Position numbers and translations under genes: made by a program. The notes below the pieces were generated by a model, which was given only the letters and a program-made list of their open reading frames with translations, did not search any database and had not been told where the DNA came from. From Melieria omissa (taxonomy: Eukaryota > Arthropoda > Insecta > Diptera > Ulidiidae), in contig OZ020269.1 in the NCBI GenBank assembly GCA_963971225.1, forward strand, positions 35,795,264 to 35,859,263: DNA of 64,000 bases, read 5' to 3'. Shown here piece after piece: positions 8,615 through 18,174 of the stretch. Position 1 is the first letter of the stretch, and every line of letters starts with the position of its first letter.

Positions 8615-10747
8615 CTAGCGATGCTCTACCGTGTAGTCGTAGCTCTGCAGCCGCTCGATCCACCGCGCCAATTGGCCTTCCGGATCTTTAAAGTTCAGTA
8701 GCCATTTCAATGCCGCATGATCTGTGCGCAGGCGAAACTTTTGCCCATACAGGTATTTATGGAAGTGTTTCACGCATTCCAGTACTGCGAGCAACTCCCT
8801 TCGGGTCACACAGTAGTTGCGTTCAGGCTTTGACAAAATTTTGCTGTAGTACGCTATCACTTGTTCTTGGCCATCTATTATCTGTGACAGCACACCGCCA
8901 ATACTATGCCCACTTGCATCTGTATCCAGCACAAACATCTCTCCAGGAACGGGGAAGGCCAGAATTGGAGCAGTGCACAGTTTTTCCTTCAGTCGTGCAA
9001 AAGCCTGCTCCTGCTCTTCACCCCACGCGAAGGCTTGATTCTTTTTCGTCAGTTTGTGCAAGCTGCCAGCTATGTTCGCAAATCCTGGAACGAATCTTCG
9101 GTAGTATGTGCACAGGCCCAGGAAACTGCGGAGTTCGTGTAGATTGCGTGGCCGGGGCCACTCCTTCACCGCCGTGATCTTGCCTTCGTCCGTATGTACT
9201 CCGCGAGCGGAAACCGTGTGACCCAAATACTTGACCTCTTTTTGGAACAGCGAGCACTTCTTTGGGTTGAGTTTAAGCCCGGCTTTCTGTATTCGCTCAA
9301 ATACCTCCTTCAGCTTTTCCAGGTGGTCGTCGAAGCTTTTGCCCATCACGATTATGTCGTCGAGGTATACCAGACACGTCCGCCAATGCAGCCCTTTCAG
9401 CACACGCTCCATTAGCCGCTCGAATGTTGCTGGTGCGTTGCAGAGTCCAAACGGCATGCCGGTGAACTGCCACAAACCGTCGCCAACACTAAAAGCCGTT
9501 TTCTCCTTGTCCTGGTCTGCAAGTTCCACCTGGCAATAGCCGCTGCGTAAGTCGAGTGTGGAAAACCACTGTGTGCCTGACAGTGTGTCCAGGGTGTCAT
9601 CGATCCGAGGTAGTGGATAGCTGTCCTTCTTGGTCACGTCATTGAGCTTCCGATAGTCCACACAGAATCGGGTACTGCCATCCTTTTTCTTGACTAGCAC
9701 GACCGGCGAGCACCAAGGACCTGACGAAGGCTCTATGACCTTTTCTGTATGCATGTTTTCAATCAAATTTGCGACCTCTTCCCTCTTGGCCAGAGGAACT
9801 CGTCTTGGCGGTTGGCGGATTGGTTTCGCATTTCCGGTGTCGATGTTGTGCTTCACTATGGCTGTTCTTCCGCCCGCTTCCGTCGCAAATATTGACCCAT
9901 AGTGCTGCAGGAGTGACCGCGCCTTCTGTTTCTGCTCGGCTGTCAATTCGCTGCTCCACTGGTTCTGCGGTATGGCGTCCATGTTAGAACCGCTTTTCTT
10001 ACTTCCTCCGGGTGGACTGCTTTCGCAATTGACAACTGCTTCAGCCTCTCTACACTCGCCAATGACCGCATCTTTTTCGACATATCTGGGTGTGTTCAGT
10101 GGGTTGAGTATCCTTACTGGTATTTTGCCATTTTTGGGTTCCACTAATGTACGTCCGATTATTATGTTGTCGTATCCTTGTTTTTGCGCTTCCACAACCC
10201 ACAGCCGGCTTGTCCCATCGTCCTCGTCCACTTTCGCCCACACGATCGCCTCGGAATTCGCTGGTATCTTCTGATGTTGACACGAGACAACTCTCCTTAC
10301 CGCCACGCTTCGCTCATAGCCAGTGTGCAGGGGGAATTCAACGTTGGCATACTTCAGCACATTTTCTTTCAGGTCCAGCGTAAAACCATGCCTAATCATG
10401 AAATCGACGCCGATAATCACGTCGTCCATTATGTCCGCGACGATGAACTCATGTTCCAGGCTGCTGGTGCCGATAGCAATTGTTTTTGTTACTTTCCCTC
10501 TTACCGGCGCACGCTCGCCAGTCGCAGTCCTCAGCTGTATGCCATGCAGTGGTTCCCAGTTCTTCAGAAGCTTCCTTTTTATGATCGAATATGACGCTCC
10601 AGTATCCAGTGTCAACACGAACAACTTTCCATCTATCTTTCCTTCAATCGTCAAGCTGCTGGGTTGTCGTTTCAACTGCGAGACAAGGACGGTGGGGCAG
10701 CAGGTTGTGGGGATCAGCTCACGCCCCTTTGGGCTGATCCGTTTTAG
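8615..10747 (-). CDS. Pol, protease-reverse transcriptase-RNase H (unit 1)
   Basis: An aspartic protease (LTLDTGASYSII) is followed by a reverse transcriptase, with CVDYRKLN, the catalytic VYLDDIIVMG box and FGLCNAPATF. RNase H follows (LDTDASG, RRELLAV, LRTDHAALKWL). The frame has no ATG at its start. It is open from the end of gag in the -1 frame, so it is probably made as a Gag-Pol fusion by frameshifting at 10747-10753. It ends at a TAG (8615-8617) directly after YDYTVEHR, where related elements read on into HGNADALSR. The enzyme would copy genomic RNA into cDNA in virus-like particles. Confidence 0.88.
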   Translation of the reverse strand, partial: LKRISPKGRELIPTTCCPTVLVSQLKRQPSSLTIEGKIDGKLFVLTLDTGASYSIIKRKLLKNWEPLHGIQLRTATGERAPVRGKVTKTIAIGTSSLEHEFIVADIMDDVIIGVDFMIRHGFTLDLKENVLKYANVEFPLHTGYERSVAVRRVVSCQHQKIPANSEAIVWAKVDEDDGTSRLWVVEAQKQGYDNIIIGRTLVEPKNGKIPVRILNPLNTPRYVEKDAVIGECREAEAVVNCESSPPGGSKKSGSNMDAIPQNQWSSELTAEQKQKARSLLQHYGSIFATEAGGRTAIVKHNIDTGNAKPIRQPPRRVPLAKREEVANLIENMHTEKVIEPSSGPWCSPVVLVKKKDGSTRFCVDYRKLNDVTKKDSYPLPRIDDTLDTLSGTQWFSTLDLRSGYCQVELADQDKEKTAFSVGDGLWQFTGMPFGLCNAPATFERLMERVLKGLHWRTCLVYLDDIIVMGKSFDDHLEKLKEVFERIQKAGLKLNPKKCSLFQKEVKYLGHTVSARGVHTDEGKITAVKEWPRPRNLHELRSFLGLCTYYRRFVPGFANIAGSLHKLTKKNQAFAWGEEQEQAFARLKEKLCTAPILAFPVPGEMFVLDTDASGHSIGGVLSQIIDGQEQVIAYYSKILSKPERNYCVTRRELLAVLECVKHFHKYLYGQKFRLRTDHAALKWLLNFKDPEGQLARWIERLQSYDYTVEHR

Positions 10748-10753
10748 TTTAAC
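10711..10753 (-). promoter_or_regulatory. Probable -1 ribosomal frameshift signal at gag/pol
   Basis: The heptamer GTTAAAC (10753-10747, minus) is phased G-TTA-AAC and overlaps the last gag codons before its TAA. After a 6-nt gap comes an 8-bp stem: GGATCAGC (10740-10733) pairs with GCTGATCC (10718-10711). GGGG in the loop (10727-10724) could pair with CCCC downstream (10697-10694), giving a pseudoknot. Pol is open in exactly the -1 frame. The same layout recurs at 16221-16263, 21731-21773, 27241-27283, 32751-32793 and 38261-38303. Confidence 0.7.
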
Positions 10754-12162
10754 GACTCGTCGTCCTCAGCCCTGCGCTTGTTGGCTGGGCCTCTACTGTC
10801 AGTATTACTCGCTTCAGGCGATTGCGAACGAGAACGGGAACGCCTCTTTCGTTGGCGGCAGTCTCGTGCTATGTGACCCTGCTTGCCACATGTCCAGCAA
10901 ACAACCTTAGAGGAGACAACCCGTGGCCTGCCCGGTGTCTCAGAGCTTATGGCCTGGATCGAAATTTCGCTGTCTGGCTGGATTTGGCGTATCCTTGCAG
11001 GTGCATACCGAGTGGCTCCAATCCATGTCGCCTCATATGTCATCGCGCTGGTCACCGTTTCCTTGTATGTCGCCTTGCCCATCATCAACGCACTGCGACG
11101 TGTCTCGGGGTCATGAAGACCTTCAATGAACGACTCAATCTTCATCCTCTCGAGATCATCAGCCCCGAATTTTGGGTAGCACAACTGTACGAGCCGCTCA
11201 ATATCTGCTGCATATGTCTGCAGCGCCTCGCTGGCTCTCTGCCTGCGGTTCTTCAGCTCACAGTAGTACAGCGTATGGTTGTGCTCGTTGCTGTACTTCA
11301 CTGCCAACGCTCTCATGACGGCCTCGTAATCACTTCTCGAACATTCCGGAACTGATTTCATTACCTCAGCCGCAGGACCTTTCAGCGCCAGAGCCAATCT
11401 CCGACCCTTCCTGATATCGGTCCACTGATTTTCCAAAGCAGCTAAGTCGAATTGCAGTTTAAATGTATCGAACGGCGTAGCACCATCATAAGTAGGCACT
11501 TCTGTTCGGGTGGCGAAACTTTCCGGAACCGGCGGCAAACATTCTCGTGGCTGTACTTCTCTAAGCCGCTCGTCGATTTTTCTGTTTACCGAATCCTCCA
11601 GACTGTCAACTCGTTTGTCTAAATGTTCTACTCGCGTCTCCAGGTGCTCAACTTTCACATTAATCCTGTTCGAAATCTCTTCCACTTTCTGCTCCAAGCG
11701 CGCAGAATTTTCCTGAAGCTTGGTTTCCATTCGCTCTGCTACTTCTCGGTTCGTAGTTTCGATTTTTGCCGAAAGTTCCTGATTCGCGGTTTCCAGTTTC
11801 GTTGCCATTTGCGCCGACATTTCGCGATTTTCATTTTCCATTTTGGCTGCCATTTCACGGTTGGAAGTCTCAAACATGCCTTTAAGTGCAACCATTAACT
11901 GGCTCATGTCCATTGCTTGTGGTGGCGTAGCCGCTGCAGCTGTACTTTGCATCGACGCAGCACCAGCAGGCGATTCCTCCACCTTGGCCGACGCCTCTTG
12001 TTCCTGCGTTCCTAACTCGTGTGCAGCCCAATCAATGCCTCTTGATTCACACGCTTCTCGCAAACGCAGCTGCAACTCCACCTTACCGCCAGCAGTCGGC
12101 AAATTCCAGGCAGCCAGCTCCTTCTTCAGCTGGTCAACCTTCAGCAGCTCCAGTTTAACCAT
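10744..12162 (-). CDS. Gag (unit 1), 472 aa
   Basis: This is the structural protein of the particle. Residues 1-45 look like a SAP fold (LKVDQLKKELAAWNLPTAGG, then KVELQLRL), a DNA-binding helix pair unusual in Gag but known in some insect gypsy elements. Residues about 95-215 are a long heptad-rich coiled coil with repeated ET-NRE(M/V) units. About 235-385 is a retrotransposon-gag capsid-like region, and a zinc knuckle CWTCGKQGHIARDC follows near 428-441, then an RS-rich basic tail. It starts at the ATG at 12162, 40 bases past the primer site, and stops at TAA 10744-10746 inside the frameshift signal. Confidence 0.88.
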   Translation of the reverse strand: MVKLELLKVDQLKKELAAWNLPTAGGKVELQLRLREACESRGIDWAAHELGTQEQEASAKVEESPAGAASMQSTAAAATPPQAMDMSQLMVALKGMFETSNREMAAKMENENREMSAQMATKLETANQELSAKIETTNREVAERMETKLQENSARLEQKVEEISNRINVKVEHLETRVEHLDKRVDSLEDSVNRKIDERLREVQPRECLPPVPESFATRTEVPTYDGATPFDTFKLQFDLAALENQWTDIRKGRRLALALKGPAAEVMKSVPECSRSDYEAVMRALAVKYSNEHNHTLYYCELKNRRQRASEALQTYAADIERLVQLCYPKFGADDLERMKIESFIEGLHDPETRRSALMMGKATYKETVTSAMTYEATWIGATRYAPARIRQIQPDSEISIQAISSETPGRPRVVSSKVVCWTCGKQGHIARDCRQRKRRSRSRSQSPEASNTDSRGPANKRRAEDDESLN

Positions 12163-12201
12163 GTTTCCGTTTTTATAATTTTATTTTACTTTCAGTAATA
12201 C

Positions 12202-12220
12202 AATCCCACTTCTGACACCA
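12202..12220 (-). other. Primer binding site (tRNA-Leu type)
   Basis: Two bases inside the LTR end, the minus strand reads TGGTGTCAGAAGTGGGATT. This is complementary to a tRNA 3' end ...AATCCCACTTCTGACACCA. The acceptor-stem half fits tRNA-Leu (5' GTCAGAA). It primes minus-strand cDNA. It recurs at 5,510-bp steps beside each LTR except the left-most. Confidence 0.7.
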
Positions 12221-12222
12221 AA

Positions 12223-12653
12223 TGTTACGAAATTCCCCAGTTCGTTATCGACGGTTCGTTTTGATTGTATTTGAAAATAAAACAACTTCAGTTATCCGGC
12301 GCAACGTAGTCAAAACTAGCAATCGCTTTATTTACAGAATTCACACTTCGCTTGTATCTACACTTGTCACCACTTTGCTTGCTTAACACAGACTCGACCC
12401 CTTGCGCTGCCACTGCTGCTTTTATACCACTTTTCTTATCGCGCCGAAGTTTCTTGCAACTTCTAATTGGAAAGCGCTCGACCATTCTCGCACAGCCCAT
12501 TTCGAGAACCATCCCTGCCATATCGGACTATACCAAGCGAATTTATAACAGTTTTGCTGTACTTCACAGTGCATGCCTAAAAGTATGCTTGGAAAACATT
12601 CGTGCGGAGAAGGCATTCCCGTACACTGCGGCACAGAATTTCTCATCGTATCA
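12223..12653 (-). repeat. LTR 2, shared by units 1 and 2
   Basis: 431 bp and apparently identical to LTR 1. It serves as the 5' LTR of unit 1 and the 3' LTR of unit 2. No target duplication surrounds it, because internal sequence abuts both sides. Confidence 0.9.
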
Positions 12654-12664
12654 CTGCCCATCAC

Positions 12665-14124
12665 TTAGACTTGTTCGTCCCGAACAAGTACCGAGGCTTC
12701 GCCGGAGTAAGACGCCAGGCGCTCCAAATGGACTACTTTCAGCCTGGCGTTTCCATTGCAGCAGCGTTGAACCCTGTACACCACGTCATTAATCCTGGTC
12801 ACGACTTTGTACGGTCCTTCCCATGACGTTTGAAGCTTTGGAGACAAACCTTTCCTGCGCTGCGGGTTGTAAAGCATTACCAGATCGCCTTCTTGGAACC
12901 CCGCTGTGTTAGCTCGTAGATCATATCTGGCTTTCATCTTATCGCTGACCAGTTGGATACGGTCCCTTATAAACTGGTGGATTTCTTCCAGCTCCGATCG
13001 CTTATTAACTGCGTAATCAGTCTTAGCGCCTTCCGTCGTGCTGACCACTCCGAACTTCAAGTCAGCAGGCAATCTCAGCTCTGTGCCGAACACTGCTCGG
13101 GCTGGAGTGAGTGATGTCGTATCGTGCGGGGCTGACCTATACGCCATCAAGAACAGCGGAATATGCGTGTCCCAATCCTTTTGGTTCCTGCCTACTACTT
13201 TCCGCAGATATTCCTCCAGTGTTCGATTGAATCGTTCCACCATGCCGTCGGACTGGGGATGCAAAGGACAGGTGCGAGTTTTCCTTATTCCTAGTAGCTC
13301 ACACACTTCTTTTAATATAAGAGACTCGAAATTCCGGCCTTGATCCGAGTGCAACTCCAGTGGAACTCCAAATCTGGCCACCCAGTTGTTTACCAACATT
13401 TCCGCGACCGTGGTGGCCTCCTGGTTAGGAATAGGATACACTTCGGGCCATTTGCTGAAATAGTCCATCACCACCAGCACATATTTGTTGCCTTGAGTGC
13501 TAAGTGGGAATGGCCCGGCGACGTCCATGGCAATTCGCTCAAAGGGCGCTCCCATGTTGTACTGCTGCATGCGGCCCCGAGATCTTCTTGTTGGCCCTTT
13601 CGCAGCCGAACATCGATCACAGCTCTTAATCCAATCGGCGACAGACTCCTGGCATCTTACCCAGTAGAATCGCCTTTTTATTTTGGCGACAGTTTTTGTG
13701 ATGCCTAGGTGCCCTCCGCTAGAGTCGTTATGGTATGCCTCGATCACCTCGTTGATCCTGCATTTCGGGACTAAAATTAGGGAATTGCTGGTCCGGCCAT
13801 CCTCACTCTCCCACTCGCGGTATAGGCAACCATCAGACAGCCGCAGACTTTGCCACTGCGCCCAGCCTTCGCGATCGGGCTCTCACCGGCCATCTCCTGC
13901 CAGTCTGGACGTGCGCCTTGCTCCTTGCCTTCAATGATTTTTTTAAGATCCGTATCCTCGCGCTGGTCCTTTTGTATCCTCTCCGCAGACCACTCCTCCT
14001 CTGGCAGAACGCTGACCAATCGTACGTCCACTATCTGCTCTTTGCTTTCGGCTCGCGAACAATGCCTGCATTCGGTTTTGCACGGACGGCGTGACAAGGC
14101 ATCGGCATTTCCATGGCTGCTACC
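12665..14124 (-). CDS. Pol linker plus integrase (unit 2), frame-broken
   Basis: As in unit 1, with the same frame change near 13878 and the TAG at 14125-14127. It has Arg in WVRCQES. Confidence 0.83.
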
Positions 14125-16257
14125 CTAGCGATGCTCTACCGTGTAGTCGTAGCTCTGCAGCCGCTCGATCCACCGCGCCAATTGGCCTTCCGGATCTTTA
14201 AAGTTCAGTAGCCATTTCAATGCCGCATGATCTGTGCGCAGGCGAAACTTTTGCCCATACAGGTATTTATGGAAGTGTTTCACGCATTCCAGTACTGCGA
14301 GCAACTCCCTTCGGGTCACACAGTAGTTGCGTTCAGGCTTTGACAAAATTTTGCTGTAGTACGCTATCACTTGTTCTTGGCCATCTATTATCTGTGACAG
14401 CACACCGCCAATACTATGCCCACTTGCATCTGTATCCAGCACAAACATCTCTCCAGGAACGGGGAAGGCCAGAATTGGAGCAGTGCACAGTTTTTCCTTC
14501 AGTCGTGCAAAAGCCTGCTCCTGCTCTTCACCCCACGCGAAGGCTTGATTCTTTTTCGTCAGTTTGTGCAAGCTGCCAGCTATGTTCGCAAATCCTGGAA
14601 CGAATCTTCGGTAGTATGTGCACAGGCCCAGGAAACTGCGGAGTTCGTGTAGATTGCGTGGCCGGGGCCACTCCTTCACCGCCGTGATCTTGCCTTCGTC
14701 CGTATGTACTCCGCGAGCGGAAACCGTGTGACCCAAATACTTGACCTCTTTTTGGAACAGCGAGCACTTCTTTGGGTTGAGTTTAAGCCCGGCTTTCTGT
14801 ATTCGCTCAAATACCTCCTTCAACTTTTCCAGGTGGTCGTCGAAGCTTTTGCCCATCACGATTATGTCGTCGAGGTATACCAGACACGTCCGCCAATGCA
14901 GCCCTTTCAGCACACGCTCCATTAGCCGCTCGAATGTTGCTGGTGCGTTGCAGAGTCCAAACGGCATGCCGGTGAACTGCCACAAACCGTCGCCAACACT
15001 AAAAGCCGTTTTCTCCTTGTCCTGGTCTGCAAGTTCCACCTGGCAATAGCCGCTGCGTAAGTCGAGTGTGGAAAACCACTGTGTGCCTGACAGTGTGTCC
15101 AGGGTGTCATCGATCCGAGGTAGTGGATAGCTGTCCTTCTTGGTCACGTCATTGAGCTTCCGATAGTCCACACAGAATCGGGTACTGCCATCCTTTTTCT
15201 TGACTAGCACGACCGGCGAGCACCAAGGACCTGACGAAGGCTCTATGACCTTTTCTGTATGCATGTTTTCAATCAAATTTGCGACCTCTTCCCTCTTGGC
15301 CAGAGGAACTCGTCTTGGCGGTTGGCGGATTGGTTTCGCATTTCCGGTGTCGATGTTGTGCTTCACTATGGCTGTTCTTCCGCCCGCTTCCGTCGCAAAT
15401 ATTGACCCATAGTGCTGCAGGAGTGACCGCGCCTTCTGTTTCTGCTCGGCTGTCAATTCGCTGCTCCACTGGTTCTGCGGTATGGCGTCCATGTTAGAAC
15501 CGCTTTTCTTACTTCCTCCGGGTGGACTGCTTTCGCAATTGACAACTGCTTCAGCCTCTCTACACTCGCCAATGACCGCATCTTTTTCGACATATCTGGG
15601 TGTGTTCAGTGGGTTGAGTATCCTTACTGGTATTTTGCCATTTTTGGGTTCCACTAATGTACGTCCGATTATTATGTTGTCGTATCCTTGTTTTTGCGCT
15701 TCTACAACCCACAGCCGGCTTGTCCCATCGTCCTCGTCCACTTTCGCCCACACGATCGCCTCGGAATTCGCTGGTATCTTCTGATGTTGACACGAGACAA
15801 CTCTCCTTACCGCCACGCTTCGCTCATAGCCAGTGTGCAGGGGGAATTCAACGTTGGCATACTTCAGCACATTTTCTTTCAGGTCCAGCGTAAAACCATG
15901 CCTAATCATGAAATCGACGCCGATAATCACGTCGTCCATTATGTCCGCGACGATGAACTCATGTTCCAGGCTGCTGGTGCCGATAGCAATTGTTTTTGTT
16001 ACTTTCCCTCTTACCGGCGCACGCTCGCCAGTCGCAGTCCTCAGCTGTATGCCATGCAGTGGTTCCCAGTTCTTCAGAAGCTTCCTTTTTATGATCGAAT
16101 ATGACGCTCCAGTATCCAGTGTCAACACGAACAACTTTCCATCTATCTTTCCTTCAATCGTCAAGCTGCTGGGTTGTCGTTTCAACTGCGAGACAAGGAC
16201 GGTGGGGCAGCAGGTTGTGGGGATCAGCTCACGCCCCTTTGGGCTGATCCGTTTTAG
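14125..16257 (-). CDS. Pol PR-RT-RNase H (unit 2)
   Basis: Same domains as unit 1. The variant A at 14823 (G in units 1, 4, 5 and 6) is shared only with unit 3. T at 15703 replaces the C of unit 1 and is silent in pol. Confidence 0.85.
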   Translation of the reverse strand, partial: LKRISPKGRELIPTTCCPTVLVSQLKRQPSSLTIEGKIDGKLFVLTLDTGASYSIIKRKLLKNWEPLHGIQLRTATGERAPVRGKVTKTIAIGTSSLEHEFIVADIMDDVIIGVDFMIRHGFTLDLKENVLKYANVEFPLHTGYERSVAVRRVVSCQHQKIPANSEAIVWAKVDEDDGTSRLWVVEAQKQGYDNIIIGRTLVEPKNGKIPVRILNPLNTPRYVEKDAVIGECREAEAVVNCESSPPGGSKKSGSNMDAIPQNQWSSELTAEQKQKARSLLQHYGSIFATEAGGRTAIVKHNIDTGNAKPIRQPPRRVPLAKREEVANLIENMHTEKVIEPSSGPWCSPVVLVKKKDGSTRFCVDYRKLNDVTKKDSYPLPRIDDTLDTLSGTQWFSTLDLRSGYCQVELADQDKEKTAFSVGDGLWQFTGMPFGLCNAPATFERLMERVLKGLHWRTCLVYLDDIIVMGKSFDDHLEKLKEVFERIQKAGLKLNPKKCSLFQKEVKYLGHTVSARGVHTDEGKITAVKEWPRPRNLHELRSFLGLCTYYRRFVPGFANIAGSLHKLTKKNQAFAWGEEQEQAFARLKEKLCTAPILAFPVPGEMFVLDTDASGHSIGGVLSQIIDGQEQVIAYYSKILSKPERNYCVTRRELLAVLECVKHFHKYLYGQKFRLRTDHAALKWLLNFKDPEGQLARWIERLQSYDYTVEHR

Positions 16258-17672
16258 TTTAACGACTCGTCGTCCTCAGCCCTGCGCTTGTTGGCTGGGC
16301 CTCTACTGTCAGTATTACTCGCTTCAGGCGATTGCGAACGAGAACGGGAACGCCTCTTTCGTTGGCGGCAGTCTCGTGCTATGTGACCCTGCTTGCCACA
16401 TGTCCAGCAAACAACCTTAGAGGAGACAACCCGTGGCCTGCCCGGTGTCTCAGAGCTTATGGCCTGGATCGAAATTTCGCTGTCTGGCTGGATTTGGCGT
16501 ATCCTTGCAGGTGCATACCGAGTGGCTCCAATCCATGTCGCCTCATATGTCATCGCGCTGGTCACCGTTTCCTTGTATGTCGCCTTGCCCATCATCAACG
16601 CACTGCGACGTGTCTCGGGGTCATGAAGACCTTCAATGAACGACTCAATCTTCATCCTCTCGAGATCATCAGCCCCGAATTTTGGGTAGCACAACTGTAC
16701 GAGCCGCTCAATATCTGCTGCATATGTCTGCAGCGCCTCGCTGGCTCTCTGCCTGCGGTTCTTCAGCTCACAGTAGTACAGCGTATGGTTGTGCTCGTTG
16801 CTGTACTTCACTGCCAACGCTCTCATGACGGCCTCGTAATCACTTCTCGAACATTCCGGAACTGATTTCATTACCTCAGCCGCAGGACCTTTCAGCGCCA
16901 GAGCCAATCTCCGACCCTTCCTGATATCGGTCCACTGATTTTCCAAAGCAGCTAAGTCGAATTGCAGTTTAAATGTATCGAACGGCGTAGCACCATCATA
17001 AGTAGGCACTTCTGTTCGGGTGGCGAAACTTTCCGGAACCGGCGGCAAACATTCTCGTGGCTGTACTTCTCTAAGCCGCTCGTCGATTTTTCTGTTTACC
17101 GAATCCTCCAGACTGTCAACTCGTTTGTCTAAATGTTCTACTCGCGTCTCCAGGTGCTCAACTTTCACATTAATCCTGTTCGAAATCTCTTCCACTTTCT
17201 GCTCCAAGCGCGCAGAATTTTCCTGAAGCTTGGTTTCCATTCGCTCTGCTACTTCTCGGTTCGTAGTTTCGATTTTTGCCGAAAGTTCCTGATTCGCGGT
17301 TTCCAGTTTCGTTGCCATTTGCGCCGACATTTCGCGATTTTCATTTTCCATTTTGGCTGCCATTTCACGGTTGGAAGTCTCAAACATGCCTTTAAGTGCA
17401 ACCATTAACTGGCTCATGTCCATTGCTTGTGGTGGCGTAGCCGCTGCAGCTGTACTTTGCATCGACGCAGCACCAGCAGGCGATTCCTCCACCTTGGCCG
17501 ACGCCTCTTGTTCCTGCGTTCCTAACTCGTGTGCAGCCCAATCAATGCCTCTTGATTCACACGCTTCTCGCAAACGCAGCTGCAACTCCACCTTACCGCC
17601 AGCAGTCGGCAAATTCCAGGCAGCCAGCTCCTTCTTCAGCTGGTCAACCTTCAGCAGCTCCAGTTTAACCAT
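16254..17672 (-). CDS. Gag (unit 2)
   Basis: 472 aa, and the protein appears identical to unit 1. Confidence 0.87.
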   Translation of the reverse strand: MVKLELLKVDQLKKELAAWNLPTAGGKVELQLRLREACESRGIDWAAHELGTQEQEASAKVEESPAGAASMQSTAAAATPPQAMDMSQLMVALKGMFETSNREMAAKMENENREMSAQMATKLETANQELSAKIETTNREVAERMETKLQENSARLEQKVEEISNRINVKVEHLETRVEHLDKRVDSLEDSVNRKIDERLREVQPRECLPPVPESFATRTEVPTYDGATPFDTFKLQFDLAALENQWTDIRKGRRLALALKGPAAEVMKSVPECSRSDYEAVMRALAVKYSNEHNHTLYYCELKNRRQRASEALQTYAADIERLVQLCYPKFGADDLERMKIESFIEGLHDPETRRSALMMGKATYKETVTSAMTYEATWIGATRYAPARIRQIQPDSEISIQAISSETPGRPRVVSSKVVCWTCGKQGHIARDCRQRKRRSRSRSQSPEASNTDSRGPANKRRAEDDESLN

Positions 17673-17732
17673 GTTTCCGTTTTTATAATTTTATTTTACT
17701 TTCAGTAATACAATCCCACTTCTGACACCAAA

Positions 17733-18163
17733 TGTTACGAAATTCCCCAGTTCGTTATCGACGGTTCGTTTTGATTGTATTTGAAAATAAAACAACTTCA
17801 GTTATCCGGCGCAACGTAGTCAAAACTAGCAATCGCTTTATTTACAGAATTCACACTTCGCTTGTATCTACACTTGTCACCACTTTGCTTGCTTAACACA
17901 GACTCGACCCCTTGCGCTGCCACTGCTGCTTTTATACCACTTTTCTTATCGCGCCGAAGTTTCTTGCAACTTCTAATTGGAAAGCGCTCGACCATTCTCG
18001 CACAGCCCATTTCGAGAACCATCCCTGCCATATCGGACTATACCAAGCGAATTTATAACAGTTTTGCTGTACTTCACAGTGCATGCCTAAAAGTATGCTT
18101 GGAAAACATTCGTGCGGAGAAGGCATTCCCGTACACTGCGGCACAGAATTTCTCATCGTATCA
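17733..18163 (-). repeat. LTR 3, shared by units 2 and 3
   Basis: 431 bp, same ends and signals as the other LTRs. Confidence 0.9.
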
Positions 18164-18174
18164 CTGCCCATCAC

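Noticed and set aside
10675..10675. Pol starting at its own codon at 10675
   Set aside because: The codon there is TTG, and the frame is open further up to the gag stop, where a frameshift signal is present.
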